Assembly: GCA_964525185.1 (NCBI GenBank)
Contig: CAZGFQ010000002.1
Span: 1 to 64,000 of the forward strand
Direction of reading: 5' to 3'
Length of the DNA stretch: 64,000 nucleotides
DNA from: JABHGY01 sp964525185
GTDB taxonomy: Bacteria > Fidelibacterota > Marinisomatia > Marinisomatales > UBA1611
Part shown: in pieces, positions 27,882-37,407 of the stretch
Layout of the letters: every line of letters starts with the position of its first letter
Numbering within the stretch: the stretch's first letter is position 1
Position numbers and translations under genes: made by a program
The notes under the pieces: model-generated
Told to the model about the DNA's origin: nothing
The model's input: only the letters and a program-made list of their open reading frames with translations
Database searches by the model: none

Positions 27882-29057
27882 ATGAAAGCTCTTCGAAATG
27901 TGATGGATAAAATGGCACCTGTTTTTGAAGAAGGTGGTGCTTTAGAGAAATTGTATCCATTATGGGAAGCTGTGGATGTTGGTATGTATAATACCAACAA
28001 AAAAACAAATCAAGCTCCACATATTCGAGACAGTGTGGATATTAAGCGAGTAATGATTTTAGTCGTTTTTGCATTATTACCATTATATATATTTGGTGCA
28101 ATTAACATCGGAGTCCAATCAAGTATTGCACAAAATATAACTAGAACATGGAATGAAAATTTATGGATTGGCATAAATACAATTATTCCAATATTTCTTG
28201 TAACATTTATCACAGGTGGTTTTTGGGAAGTCCTTTTTGCATCTGTCAGAAAACATGATGTAAATGAAGGATTTTTCGTAACGGGGTTTTTGATTCCATT
28301 AATTGTTCCTCCAACAATACCGTTATGGCAGTTAGTTATTGCAACATCATTTGGTGTTGTTATTGGAAAAGAGATTTTTGGAGGTACGGGGTATAACATT
28401 TTTAATCCAGCATTAACTGCACGTGCTTTTATATTTTTTGCTTATCCAGGAGCAATCTCAGGAGATAAAGTTTGGGTTTCTGGTGTAGACGGATACTCCG
28501 GAGCTACTGGATTATCTATACCTGCTTCAGTTGAAGGGGGAAATGCAAAGCAGTTACTTGATTCTTTTTCTCAATTTGATTTCAGTTGGTGGAATATGTT
28601 TATTGGGTGGATTCCAGGATCCATTGGAGAAACGAGTAAAATCTTAATATTACTCGGTGCAGGATTTTTGATTCTTACAAAAGTAGCATCCTGGAGGATA
28701 ATGGTCGGCGGTGTATTAGGATTAGTTGCCACTGCTTGGTTAACAAATGGATTAGCATCCTATTCAAATAATACCATGTTATCTTTACCCGCTGAATATC
28801 ATCTTGTTATGGGTGGTTTTCTATTTGGTATCGTTTTTATGGCTACAGATCCTGTATCTGCTTCACAGACAAATAAAGGTCGATGGATTTATGGTATCCT
28901 GATTGGTGTCATGACCATTATTATTCGATCTATAAATCCGGCATATCCTGAAGGAACAATGTTAGCAATTTTATTTTTAAATGCGTTTTCTCCGTTAATA
29001 GATTATTATATTATTAAAGGAAATATAAATAAACGAATGGCGCGTTATGCGAAGTAA
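27882..29057 (+). CDS. nqrB: Na+-translocating NADH:quinone reductase subunit B
   Basis: A 391-residue membrane subunit with about ten helices. The covalent FMN attachment site is visible as VDGYSGATGLS (about 202-212), where the threonine of SGAT (T209) carries the phosphoester-linked FMN. The GKEIFGGTGYNIFNPALTARAF region (about 162-183) is shared with RnfD. NqrB is the subunit thought to couple electron flow to Na+ transfer. It overlaps nqrC by 11 bases. Confidence 0.98.
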   Translation: MKALRNVMDKMAPVFEEGGALEKLYPLWEAVDVGMYNTNKKTNQAPHIRDSVDIKRVMILVVFALLPLYIFGAINIGVQSSIAQNITRTWNENLWIGINTIIPIFLVTFITGGFWEVLFASVRKHDVNEGFFVTGFLIPLIVPPTIPLWQLVIATSFGVVIGKEIFGGTGYNIFNPALTARAFIFFAYPGAISGDKVWVSGVDGYSGATGLSIPASVEGGNAKQLLDSFSQFDFSWWNMFIGWIPGSIGETSKILILLGAGFLILTKVASWRIMVGGVLGLVATAWLTNGLASYSNNTMLSLPAEYHLVMGGFLFGIVFMATDPVSASQTNKGRWIYGILIGVMTIIIRSINPAYPEGTMLAILFLNAFSPLIDYYIIKGNINKRMARYAK

Positions 29058-29748
29058 TTCATACACAGTTTTATTTACAGCTGCTATTACAGTTGTCCTT
29101 GGTTTTTTATTATCAATTGCTGCTACATCGCTTAAAGAGAAACAACTTCTTAATGTTGAATTAGATATTAAGAAAAATATTCTTATTGCTCTCAATATCC
29201 AACCTAAAGGTGAAAAATTCACACCAGATGAAATAAAAGCACAATATGAAAAAATTGTTGTCCCAATTGTTGTTGATAAAACTGGGGCTATATTGGAAAA
29301 TATTTCATCAGAATCGATCGAAAATATAGATAATCAATTTCCAGTATTTATGCAAAAGATGGGAAATAAAATCGAAGGGTACGCTATTCCAATATCTGGG
29401 AAAGGATTGTGGTCAACATTGTATGGCTATCTCGCCTTAAAACCCGATGGTGAAACAGTGAAAGGTATCACCTTTTATCAACATGGAGAAACACCAGGAT
29501 TGGGTGGTGAAATAGAAAAAAAATGGTTTACTGATAATTATAAGCAAAAAAAAATCGTAGACGATAAGGGTGCGCTTGTAAGTATTCAAGCTGTTAAAGG
29601 CGAAGCAGATCCAACGTCACCCGAATATTACCACCAAGTAGATGGTGTATCTGGTGCGACAATGACCACTAAAGGATTAAATATATTTTTAAAAAGTGAA
29701 TTGAAAAAGTATGATCCATACTTTCAAAATATTAGGCAATCCCAATAA
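29047..29748 (+). CDS. nqrC: Na+-translocating NADH:quinone reductase subunit C
   Basis: A 233-residue subunit with one N-terminal membrane helix (about 7-26) and a periplasmic FMN-binding domain. The second covalent-FMN motif, DGVSGATMTTKGL (about 199-211), is intact. Upstream motifs GKGLWSTLYGYLAL and HGETPGLGGEIEKKWF (about 147-162) match NqrC/RnfG. ApbE, encoded at the end of the operon, is the enzyme expected to attach the flavin. Confidence 0.97.
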   Translation: MRSNSYTVLFTAAITVVLGFLLSIAATSLKEKQLLNVELDIKKNILIALNIQPKGEKFTPDEIKAQYEKIVVPIVVDKTGAILENISSESIENIDNQFPVFMQKMGNKIEGYAIPISGKGLWSTLYGYLALKPDGETVKGITFYQHGETPGLGGEIEKKWFTDNYKQKKIVDDKGALVSIQAVKGEADPTSPEYYHQVDGVSGATMTTKGLNIFLKSELKKYDPYFQNIRQSQ

Positions 29749-30377
29749 TGAGTCTATTGAGTAAAAAATCGCAACAAGTTCTCCAAGATCCGTTGGTTAA
29801 TAATAATCCAATTGCGACACAAGTATTAGGCATTTGTTCTGCTTTGGCCGTCACTGTTAAGATGGATACAGCAGTTGTGATGACGTTAGCGGTTGTTGCT
29901 GTTTTAAGTTTAAGCAATGTTATTATTGCCATGTTGAGGAAATGGATTCCTGGAAAAGTTCGAATTATAGTACAATTAACTGTCATTGCCTCGTTGGTTA
30001 TATTGACAGACCAAATATTAAAAGCTTATTTATATGATATTAGCAAACAGCTATCTGTTTTTGTTGGTCTTATTATTACAAATTGTATTGTAATGGGACG
30101 TGCGGAAGCATTTGCAATGCAAAATCCACCTGGAAAATCTTTTCTTGATGGCTTGGGCAATGGGCTTGGTTATGGATTAATCCTTATACTTGTAGCCTTT
30201 TTTAGGGAATTATTGGGAAGTGGTTCAGTTTATGGAATCCAGCTCATCCCTCAATCGTTATACGATATGGGTTATTCTAATATGGGATTAATGAATTTAG
30301 CGCCTGGAGCATTCATTATTCTAGGACTCATCGTTTGGGTGCAAAGAATTGTTTCAGGGATAGAAGAGGAGAATTAA
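29748..30377 (+). CDS. nqrD: Na+-translocating NADH:quinone reductase subunit D
   Basis: A 209-residue subunit with six predicted helices. Diagnostic segments are DPLVNNNPIATQVLGICSAL (about 14-33), with one of the cysteines that share the intramembrane iron site with NqrE, and LIITNCIVMGRAEAFAMQNPP (about 106-126). Homologous to RnfE. The start overlaps the end of nqrC by one base. Confidence 0.97.
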   Translation: MSLLSKKSQQVLQDPLVNNNPIATQVLGICSALAVTVKMDTAVVMTLAVVAVLSLSNVIIAMLRKWIPGKVRIIVQLTVIASLVILTDQILKAYLYDISKQLSVFVGLIITNCIVMGRAEAFAMQNPPGKSFLDGLGNGLGYGLILILVAFFRELLGSGSVYGIQLIPQSLYDMGYSNMGLMNLAPGAFIILGLIVWVQRIVSGIEEEN

Positions 30378-30378
30378 T

Positions 30379-30990
30379 ATGATTGAACATTATCTCTCTT
30401 TGGCAGCTAAAGCGATATTTGTTGAAAATATTTTGTTAGCATATTTCTTAGGAATGTGTTCCTTCTTGGCAATTAGCAAAAAAGTAGAAACATCTATTGG
30501 GTTAGGATTTGCTGTTGTTTTTGTTCTTACGATAACAGCTCCGGTTAACTGGGCGATTCACCACTATTTTTTGCAAGCGGGCGCATTAGCTTGGGCAGGA
30601 TTACCAGATGTAGATTTAAGCTATTTGAATTTCATTGCATTCATTGCTGTTATTGCTGCTATGGTTCAATTAGTTGAAATGATTATGGATCGTTTTACGC
30701 CAAGTCTTTATCATTCATTGGGAATATTTTTACCTTTAATTGCTGTCAATTGCGCCATATTGGGGGGGAGCCTATTCTTGGTGGAACGAAATTATAATTT
30801 AGCAGAATCAATTGTTTTTGGTTTTGGAAGTGGTATTGGGTGGTTTTTAGCGATTGCTTCGATGGCAGCTATTCGATGGAAATTACGTTATTCAAATGTT
30901 CCAAAAGGGTTAAGAGGATTAGGCATAACTATGTTGTTAACAGGGTTACTTTCATTAGCATTTATGTCATTTTCAGGAATTAATTTATAA
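30379..30990 (+). CDS. nqrE: Na+-translocating NADH:quinone reductase subunit E
   Basis: A 203-residue membrane subunit homologous to RnfA and inversely oriented relative to NqrD. The conserved FVENILLAYFLGMCSFLAISKK (cysteine at about 31) and the IFLPLIAVNCAILGGSLFLVER segment (second cysteine at about 124) provide ligands to the intramembrane Fe centre. It ends with a one-base overlap with nqrF. Confidence 0.97.
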   Translation: MIEHYLSLAAKAIFVENILLAYFLGMCSFLAISKKVETSIGLGFAVVFVLTITAPVNWAIHHYFLQAGALAWAGLPDVDLSYLNFIAFIAVIAAMVQLVEMIMDRFTPSLYHSLGIFLPLIAVNCAILGGSLFLVERNYNLAESIVFGFGSGIGWFLAIASMAAIRWKLRYSNVPKGLRGLGITMLLTGLLSLAFMSFSGINL

Positions 30991-32219
30991 TGATGACAGC
31001 ACTTATAGGGGTTATTGTATTTACAAGTTTAATCATCATACTTGTGGTGATTCTTAATTTTGCGGAGTCCAAACTGTTACCACAGGGTGACGTTTCAATT
31101 GAAATCAATCAAGATACAGATAAAAATGTAGTCACTCGCCCTGGATCAACCTTACTTAACGCATTATCTGGTGGAAAAATATTTTTACCATCAGCATGTG
31201 GAGGTAGTGGTACATGTGCCATGTGTAAATGCCAAGTATTTGAAGGTGGTGGTGACATATTGCCAACAGAAACAAATCATATCGACAGAAAATCAGCTAG
31301 AGATCATTGGCGTCTAGCTTGCCAAGTGAAGGTTAAAGAAGATATGAAAATTCAAATTCCTGATGAAATATTCAATATTAAGAAATGGGAATGTACGGTA
31401 CGATCGAATGGAAATATGGCAACATTTATTAAAGAACTCGTACTGGAGTTGCCTTCTGGAGAAAATTTAGATTTCAGAGCTGGTGGCTATATTCAAATTG
31501 ATATACCAGAATTTGATAGTATTCCATTTAAAGATTTTAATATTGAAAAAGAATATCACGAAGATTGGGATAAATACAAAATATGGGATTTATCCGTAAA
31601 GAATGATGAAAAAATTGTACGAGGCTATTCTATGGCTAACCACCCTGCTGAGGGAAATATAGTTATGCTAAATGTTAGAATTGCAACACCCCCACCTCCA
31701 CTTTGGAATGATGTTCCTCCTGGGTTGGGGTCATCCTATATTTTTAATTTAAAACCTGGTGATAAGGTAACTGTAAGTGGTCCATTTGGTGAATTTTTTG
31801 CTAAAGATACAGAAAATGAAATGGTTTTTATAGGTGGTGGTGCAGGAATGGCACCTATGCGAAGCCACATTTTTGATTTATTTCATACAAAGAAAACAAA
31901 AAGAAAAGTTTCTTTTTATTATGGAGCAAGATCATTAAGAGAAATGTTTTATGATGATGAATTTAAAAAGCTTGCAGATGATAATCCGAATTTTAGTTAC
32001 AATGTAGCCTTGTCAGAACCAATGGATGAAGATAATTGGACGGGCCCAAAAGGTTTTATCCATCAAGTATTGCATGATAATTTTTTGAAAGATCATGAAG
32101 ACCCAACAGAAATTGAATATTATATGTGCGGCCCACCCATGATGATTGATGCCTGTGACAAAATGTTATATGATTTAGGCGTAGAAAAAGAAATGATTGC
32201 CTACGATAAATTTGGATAA
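30990..32219 (+). CDS. nqrF: Na+-translocating NADH:quinone reductase subunit F
   Basis: A 409-residue electron-input subunit. An N-terminal membrane helix (about 4-24) is followed by a [2Fe-2S] ferredoxin domain with ligands C70, C76, C79 and C111, then an FAD domain with the RGYSMANHP motif (about 211-219). An NADH-binding domain with FIGGGAGMAPMRSHIFDL (about 280-297) and the C-terminal EYYMCGPPMMIDA motif completes it. It takes electrons from NADH. All cofactor motifs are intact, so this is the apparent NADH-oxidising entry point in this region. Confidence 0.98.
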   Translation: MMTALIGVIVFTSLIIILVVILNFAESKLLPQGDVSIEINQDTDKNVVTRPGSTLLNALSGGKIFLPSACGGSGTCAMCKCQVFEGGGDILPTETNHIDRKSARDHWRLACQVKVKEDMKIQIPDEIFNIKKWECTVRSNGNMATFIKELVLELPSGENLDFRAGGYIQIDIPEFDSIPFKDFNIEKEYHEDWDKYKIWDLSVKNDEKIVRGYSMANHPAEGNIVMLNVRIATPPPPLWNDVPPGLGSSYIFNLKPGDKVTVSGPFGEFFAKDTENEMVFIGGGAGMAPMRSHIFDLFHTKKTKRKVSFYYGARSLREMFYDDEFKKLADDNPNFSYNVALSEPMDEDNWTGPKGFIHQVLHDNFLKDHEDPTEIEYYMCGPPMMIDACDKMLYDLGVEKEMIAYDKFG

Positions 32220-32220
32220 A

Positions 32221-33240
32221 ATGTCATTTACATATTCATACTTTAAAGCCCAACTATTGTTGGGCTTTTTATTTCTATTCGTTTCATGCGATTCAGCTAA
32301 TAAAACCCATTTAAATGGGTATACAATGGGAACATCGTATGAAATTATTTTTGGTGAAACTGTCGGAACCGATAAACTATCTACCTTGCATTCAAAGATT
32401 GATTCTGTCCTTGGTGCCATTAATCAACAAATGTCTATTTATATTCCTGATAGTGACATTTCAATGTTTAATAATCAGAATGATTTATCGGCTATTTCAA
32501 TACCAAACATGTTCAGCGAAGTTTTGGAAAGAAGCCTTTATTGGTACCATGAATCACATGGTTCATTTGATATTACAGTTATGCCATTAGTAAATGAGTG
32601 GGGTTTTGGCAATAAAGAAGTGATACAATCATTACCACTAGAAAGTAAGATTAAGTCAATTCTTAAATACGTAGGCAGTGATAAATTATTTTTAAGAAAT
32701 AAAATATTATCAAAAATAAGTAATCAAGTTCAAATTGATTTAGGTGCAGTTGCAAAAGGGTATGCAGTTGATGCTATAGGAGAAATATTATCCGACAGCC
32801 ATATTAAAAATTACTATATAGAAATTGGTGGGGAAATCAAATGTAGCGGTATGAATTCTGTTGGTAATGTTTGGACGATTGGAATACAATCGCCAAATCG
32901 GTTTATTCATGGTCAAATTATTGAAAAAGTATCTCTCTATAATAAAGCAATAGCTACATCTGGTGATTATAAAAATTTTGTTGATTTAGGTGGAAAATAT
33001 TATTCTCATGCCATTAACCCAAAAACAGGTTATCCTATTGATAATCACATTGCATCCGTTTCAGTTATAGCTCCAAATTGTATGGATGCAGACGCAATAG
33101 CTACAGCATTAATGATTATGCACTTAAAGGATGGTATCCATTGGGTGGATTCACTTAAGGAAATTGAAGCTATGTGGATAATTAGAAAAGAGAACGGTTT
33201 ATTTGAATTTCACACTACAAATGGTTTCTTAGAAGGTTAG
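32221..33240 (+). CDS. apbE: FAD:protein FMN transferase, lipoprotein
   Basis: A 339-residue flavin transferase that attaches FMN to threonines of NqrB and NqrC. The ATG at 32221 is chosen because it directly follows the nqrF stop and gives a good lipoprotein signal: basic/hydrophobic N-terminus and lipobox FVSC at about 28-31, so the mature protein is anchored at Cys31. ApbE motifs are GYTMGTSYEI (about 42-51), DLGAVAKGYAVD (about 177-188), EIGGEIKCSG (about 203-212), HAINPKTGYPID (about 264-275) and DADAIATALMIM. A longer frame from TTG 32197 lies inside nqrF and is less likely. Confidence 0.95.
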   Translation: MSFTYSYFKAQLLLGFLFLFVSCDSANKTHLNGYTMGTSYEIIFGETVGTDKLSTLHSKIDSVLGAINQQMSIYIPDSDISMFNNQNDLSAISIPNMFSEVLERSLYWYHESHGSFDITVMPLVNEWGFGNKEVIQSLPLESKIKSILKYVGSDKLFLRNKILSKISNQVQIDLGAVAKGYAVDAIGEILSDSHIKNYYIEIGGEIKCSGMNSVGNVWTIGIQSPNRFIHGQIIEKVSLYNKAIATSGDYKNFVDLGGKYYSHAINPKTGYPIDNHIASVSVIAPNCMDADAIATALMIMHLKDGIHWVDSLKEIEAMWIIRKENGLFEFHTTNGFLEG

Positions 33241-33241
33241 A

Positions 33242-33451
33242 CTATAGAATATTAATCTTTTTACTCTGAGTATTTTCACATTTATTTGTATTCCCTTGGC
33301 AAGTGGAGCAAGAACCATCAGAATTTCCCCCACAAGATCCCGATAAAGATTTATCATTAAATAAAACTCCTAGAGATAATCCAAATACGGCAAGTCCTAA
33401 AACAATTAAACCGAGAATAAATTCCATACAGAAATTTACGGCAATTATCAT
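33242..33451 (-). CDS. nqrM: Nqr assembly factor NqrM
   Basis: A 69-residue protein with one membrane helix (about 9-31) and then the NqrM signature SGSCGG followed by SCSTCQGNTNKCE: four cysteines in a C-X(n)-CX2C-X(n)-C arrangement. NqrM is needed to deliver iron for the cysteine site between NqrD and NqrE. The start at 33451 is favoured because GAGGAA lies six bases upstream; the internal ATG at 33427 has none. It is convergent with apbE (one base apart) and divergent from nhaD, rather than at the 3' end of the nqr operon as is common in gammaproteobacteria. Confidence 0.87.
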   Translation of the reverse strand: MIIAVNFCMEFILGLIVLGLAVFGLSLGVLFNDKSLSGSCGGNSDGSCSTCQGNTNKCENTQSKKINIL

Positions 33452-33554
33452 TTTTGTTCCTCAATAAAAAATAAATTGTATTTCCAAATAGCTTCTTTGA
33501 ATTGAGTGAGTATGAGTAAATTTAATGCTTGGATAAAAAAGGATAATATTCAAA

Positions 33555-34979
33555 ATGGTACGAACAAAAATTACATCAATTATTATAGCAATAATTTCAC
33601 AAGGGATGCTCTTAGCTTCATCAGGGGGACATAATGCACCTCACCTAGACGGTACACTTCTTTCTGGTTTATGGATTATTCCATTTATAGGAATATTATT
33701 ATCAATAGCATTATTCCCATTAGTTGCACCATCATTTTGGCATCACCATTTTGGGAAAATATCTGCAATGTGGGCTATTAGTTTGCTGATACCTTTTCTT
33801 TTAAATGAGCATATTGGATTATCTACAACTTTGTATTCGCTTATACATACAGGGTTATTAGAATATGTTCCATTTATCATACTCCTTTTAGCTCTATTCA
33901 CAATTTCTGGTGGGGTTCAGTTGACCGGGTCACTTGTTGGAACTCCAGTAGTTAATACTGGTATTATTTTGATTGGTACCGTTTTAGCAAGTTGGATGGG
34001 AACTACTGGTGCAGCTATGTTGCTAATTCGTCCATTAATTCGAGCGAATAAGAATCGTAAAAATAAAGTTCATATTATTGTTTTCTTTATCTTCCTTGTT
34101 GCAAACATCGGTGGATCGTTAACACCGCTAGGTGATCCACCCTTATTTCTTGGGTTTTTAAAGGGGGTAGATTTCTTCTGGACGACAACTCAGATGATAT
34201 TACCAATGGCTTTTATGGTTGTTATGCTAATTACTATCTTCTTTATGGTTGATACCTTTTATTATAAAAGAGAATCCATTTCAGCTATAGATGAAATAAG
34301 CCATAAAATTGCGTTAAAAGGATCTTTCAATTTGTTATTAATTCTTGGTGTTATTGGAGCTGTACTCTTAAGTGGATTTTGGAAACCGCATGTGCATTTT
34401 ACCATTTATTATGTAGAAGTTGAGTTGCAAAATATTACTCGAGATATATTATTAGTCATTTTAACTTGGCTGAGCTGGACTAAAACACCAAAATCTATTC
34501 GTATAGAAAATGAATTCACATGGTTTCCCATCGTTGAAGTAGCCAAGTTATTTGCCGGAATTTTTATTACGATTATTCCTGCTATCGAAATTTTAAGAGC
34601 TGGATCTCAAGGAGCTTTAAAAGTGGTCGTTGAATCTGTAACGCAAGATGGGGAGCCCATTAATCGAATGTATTTTTGGCTTACTGGAATATTATCGAGT
34701 TTTTTGGATAATGCTCCAACGTATCTAGTCTTTTTTAATACCGCTGGTGGAGATGCAAACGTTTTAATGAATCAGATGCCTAATACGTTATTAGCTATAT
34801 CGGCTGGTGCCGTATTTATGGGGGCAAATACTTATATTGGGAATGCACCTAATTTTATGGTTAAATCCATTTCAGAAGCATCGGATATTCCAATGCCTAG
34901 CTTTTTTGGCTTTTTTTTCAAATACGCTCTGCCAATTCTTTTTCCACTATATTTATTAACATCCATTATCTTTTTTTAA
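33555..34979 (+). CDS. nhaD: Sodium:proton antiporter, NhaD family
   Basis: A 474-residue inner-membrane transporter with about twelve helices. Characteristic segments are the ALFPLVAPSFWHHHFGKIS loop near the N-terminus, VNTGIILIGTVLASWMGTTG, a NIGGSLTPLGDPPLFLGFLKG motif (about 182-202) and a second FLDNAPTYLVFFNTA motif (about 383-397). These inverted-repeat G/D/N/P motifs are shared with the ion transporter superfamily and NhaD. Expected role is Na+/H+ exchange. Its location next to nqr and nqrM ties it to the sodium cycle. AAGGAT lies about 12 bases before the ATG. Confidence 0.9.
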   Translation: MVRTKITSIIIAIISQGMLLASSGGHNAPHLDGTLLSGLWIIPFIGILLSIALFPLVAPSFWHHHFGKISAMWAISLLIPFLLNEHIGLSTTLYSLIHTGLLEYVPFIILLLALFTISGGVQLTGSLVGTPVVNTGIILIGTVLASWMGTTGAAMLLIRPLIRANKNRKNKVHIIVFFIFLVANIGGSLTPLGDPPLFLGFLKGVDFFWTTTQMILPMAFMVVMLITIFFMVDTFYYKRESISAIDEISHKIALKGSFNLLLILGVIGAVLLSGFWKPHVHFTIYYVEVELQNITRDILLVILTWLSWTKTPKSIRIENEFTWFPIVEVAKLFAGIFITIIPAIEILRAGSQGALKVVVESVTQDGEPINRMYFWLTGILSSFLDNAPTYLVFFNTAGGDANVLMNQMPNTLLAISAGAVFMGANTYIGNAPNFMVKSISEASDIPMPSFFGFFFKYALPILFPLYLLTSIIFF

Positions 34980-35525
34980 ATGCGGATAACAAAAATAACA
35001 ACAAAAGTTGGGGATAAAGGGAAAACATCTTTGGGTGACGGAATCATGGTTTCGAAAAATAACATACGAATAAAGACGGTTGGACTTTTAGACGAAGTAA
35101 ATGCTCGAGTGGGGCATGCAATTATTGAATCATCTAACAAGGATATTTTAATTTCACTTAAAGACATTCAAAATAACCTTTTTAATATTGGAGGGGAATT
35201 AGCTTTAGGAGGAAAAGCAGAACCAATATTCGATGAAGAGAAAGTATTTCAATTGGAATCAAAAATTGAAAATTTAAATAGCCATCTGGAACCTCTTACA
35301 GAATTTATTCTCCCCGGGGGGGATGAATTTATTTCAAGGTTACATCTAGCAAGAACTGCTACTAGGCAGGCTGAAATATCTCTATTTACATTAAAAGAAA
35401 ATGAAATGGTTCGAGATAGTTTATGTGTGTACATGAATAGGCTTTCAGATTATTTTTTTGTATTGGCTCGTTTTTATTCGGCAGAAAATAAAATACATGA
35501 AAATGTTTGGGAGCACAATAAATAA
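34980..35525 (+). CDS. pduO: Cob(I)alamin adenosyltransferase, PduO type
   Basis: A 181-residue enzyme that makes adenosylcobalamin from cob(I)alamin and ATP. The N-terminal ATP-binding motif appears as ITTKVGDKGKTSLGDG (about 6-21), and the C-terminal half has the ILPGGDEFISRLHLARTATRQAEISL helix region (arginines contacting ATP) and the LNRLSDYFFVLAR-type motif. A start ATG follows the nhaD stop without a gap. It would supply the cofactor for the radical B12 mutase encoded at 42501. Confidence 0.93.
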   Translation: MRITKITTKVGDKGKTSLGDGIMVSKNNIRIKTVGLLDEVNARVGHAIIESSNKDILISLKDIQNNLFNIGGELALGGKAEPIFDEEKVFQLESKIENLNSHLEPLTEFILPGGDEFISRLHLARTATRQAEISLFTLKENEMVRDSLCVYMNRLSDYFFVLARFYSAENKIHENVWEHNK

Positions 35526-36547
35526 TGAGTCAACAAAATTTGAATACAAATTGGGAAAAAGTAGACTCCATTATTTCTGGTGCTAACCGCATTTTAATAT
35601 CTACACATGAAAATCCGGATGGTGATGGGTTAGGTAGTGAATTGGCAATGGCCCAATATTTGATTCAAAATGACTATGATTTTAAAATTATTAATACATC
35701 CCCATTACCGCAGGAATATACTTTTTTAGATACTGATGGAATTTTTGAAACCTATAATTCTGAAGAACATTCAGAATGGATTCAAAATACAGATTTAGCC
35801 ATTATTTTTGATGTAGGAGATTTTGTTCGTTGTAGGGATGTGTTCAATGAAATAACTGCAAATAAAATAAAAGTAATAAATATTGATCATCATCCACATC
35901 CAGAGAATCATTCGTTCTTTCTTAATATAGTTGATTTAAACGCGGCTGCAACGGGATGCATGGTTTTTGATTTTTTGAAACAAAATTATAATAAACCGTT
36001 AACTAATCAAATGCTTACCGGAATATATACAGCTGTTATGACTGACACCGGTTGTTTTAGACATAGCAATACGGATGAAAAATGCCATTTGGTAGCGATG
36101 GAAACATTAAAAAATGGAGTAGATACTACAAGTATCTATCAACGAGTATATGAAAATAGTACTAAAACTCGTGTGTCATTATTGGGGAATGTATTATCGG
36201 ATATTAACTATGAATTAGACGGAACACTTGCGTGGTTTAAAATCACCCAAGAAATGCTATCAAATTCCAAAGCGACAAAATCTGATGTTGATGGTTTTAC
36301 AGATTTTGTTCGTTCGATTAAAAATGTTCAAGTTGCTTTAATGGTTTTTGAACAATCAGATGGTACTTGTAGAGTAAACCTGCGTGGTAAAGGTAAATTT
36401 AGCGTTAATGGTATTGCAAAAACATTAGGTGGCGGTGGGCATAGATTAGCCGCAGGTGCAATCGTTGAAGGAAACCTTGGAAATGTTATTAAAAATGTCA
36501 TAAAAATTACGATTGAGTCTATTCAGAAAGAATCAGCATCAATATGA
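35525..36547 (+). CDS. nrnA: DHH-family phosphoesterase, NrnA-like oligoribonuclease / pAp phosphatase
   Basis: A 340-residue DHH/DHHA1 protein. Metal-binding motifs are HENPDGDGLGSELAMA (about 28-43), the IIFDVGD aspartate (about 93-99), the DHHPHPE motif (about 120-126) and the TDTGCFRHSN segment (about 172-181). The C-terminal DHHA1 domain ends with NGIAKTLGGGGHRLAAGA. Such proteins degrade short RNAs (nanoRNA), pAp or cyclic-dinucleotide breakdown products; with CdaA also in the window, pApA hydrolysis is a possible role (inference). It overlaps the preceding gene by one base and ispH by four. Confidence 0.92.
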   Translation: MSQQNLNTNWEKVDSIISGANRILISTHENPDGDGLGSELAMAQYLIQNDYDFKIINTSPLPQEYTFLDTDGIFETYNSEEHSEWIQNTDLAIIFDVGDFVRCRDVFNEITANKIKVINIDHHPHPENHSFFLNIVDLNAAATGCMVFDFLKQNYNKPLTNQMLTGIYTAVMTDTGCFRHSNTDEKCHLVAMETLKNGVDTTSIYQRVYENSTKTRVSLLGNVLSDINYELDGTLAWFKITQEMLSNSKATKSDVDGFTDFVRSIKNVQVALMVFEQSDGTCRVNLRGKGKFSVNGIAKTLGGGGHRLAAGAIVEGNLGNVIKNVIKITIESIQKESASI

Positions 36548-37407
36548 AAATTATATTAGCTAAAGATGCAGGTTATTGTTTCGGAGTTCGAGAAGCTGTA
36601 AAAAAAGCTTATTCTGAAGCTGAAGACCACGGTGAAGTTTATATGCTTGGACATATTGTCCATAATGAAAATGTGGTTGAGAATTTAGAAAAATCCGGAA
36701 CAAAAGTTGTTGAATCATTAGACAATGTTCCTCAAGATAAGCCTGTTTTATTTAGGGCACATGGAACTGCACCTGACGTTTGGGATTCAGCAAATGATAA
36801 GAATCTAAATATTGTTGATGCAACCTGCCCATTAGTGACTGAAATTCATAATGAAATTAAGCAGCTAGATGAAGAAGGGCGACAAACGATTATTATTGGT
36901 GATCATGGACATGATGAAGTTATTGGCATAGCATCACAGGTTGAAAATCCAATCATTCTATCCACTGTAGATGAAGCAAAAAATTTAAGAAAAATGAAAA
37001 GTGCAGGCGTTGTAACTCAATCAACGCAAATGATAGAAAATGTGCAAGAAATTATCAATGAACTCATGATAAAAGTATTTGATTTGCGATTTGTAAATAC
37101 CATTTGTTACCCAACCCGAAGGAACCATGAACAAATTAAATCATTGGCTGAAAAAAGTGATTTAATGATTGTTATAGGTTCTTTCACGAGTGCAAATTCA
37201 AAACGATTAACTCAACTTGCATTAGAAAGAAACCCAAAGTCATACCAAGTGACATGTGGTAAAGATATTAATGAAGAATGGTTTGATGATGTAAATGTAG
37301 TTGGCATTTCTGCCGGAGCATCTACACCGGATTCCATTATTAATGAAGTAACTAATAAAATTAGAAAAATAGGAAATGTTCTTAAGGAGGAACTTGTTTA
37401 TGAGTAA
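36544..37407 (+). CDS. ispH: 4-hydroxy-3-methylbut-2-enyl diphosphate reductase
   Basis: A 287-residue [4Fe-4S] enzyme, the last step of the MEP isoprenoid pathway. The three cluster cysteines are visible in AGYCFGVREAV (C12), DATCPLVTEIH (about C98) and NTICYPTRRNHEQ (about C189). HIVHNENVVENL and FRAHGTAPDVW carry the substrate-binding histidines. It overlaps nrnA and the following pdxS gene. dxs, the first step of the same pathway, lies two genes downstream. Confidence 0.96.
   Translation: MKIILAKDAGYCFGVREAVKKAYSEAEDHGEVYMLGHIVHNENVVENLEKSGTKVVESLDNVPQDKPVLFRAHGTAPDVWDSANDKNLNIVDATCPLVTEIHNEIKQLDEEGRQTIIIGDHGHDEVIGIASQVENPIILSTVDEAKNLRKMKSAGVVTQSTQMIENVQEIINELMIKVFDLRFVNTICYPTRRNHEQIKSLAEKSDLMIVIGSFTSANSKRLTQLALERNPKSYQVTCGKDINEEWFDDVNVVGISAGASTPDSIINEVTNKIRKIGNVLKEELVYE

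Noticed and set aside
28010..28399. 129-codon open frame on the minus strand inside nqrB
   Set aside because: Fully inside a well-supported gene with intact FMN motif; antisense frames stay open by codon bias.
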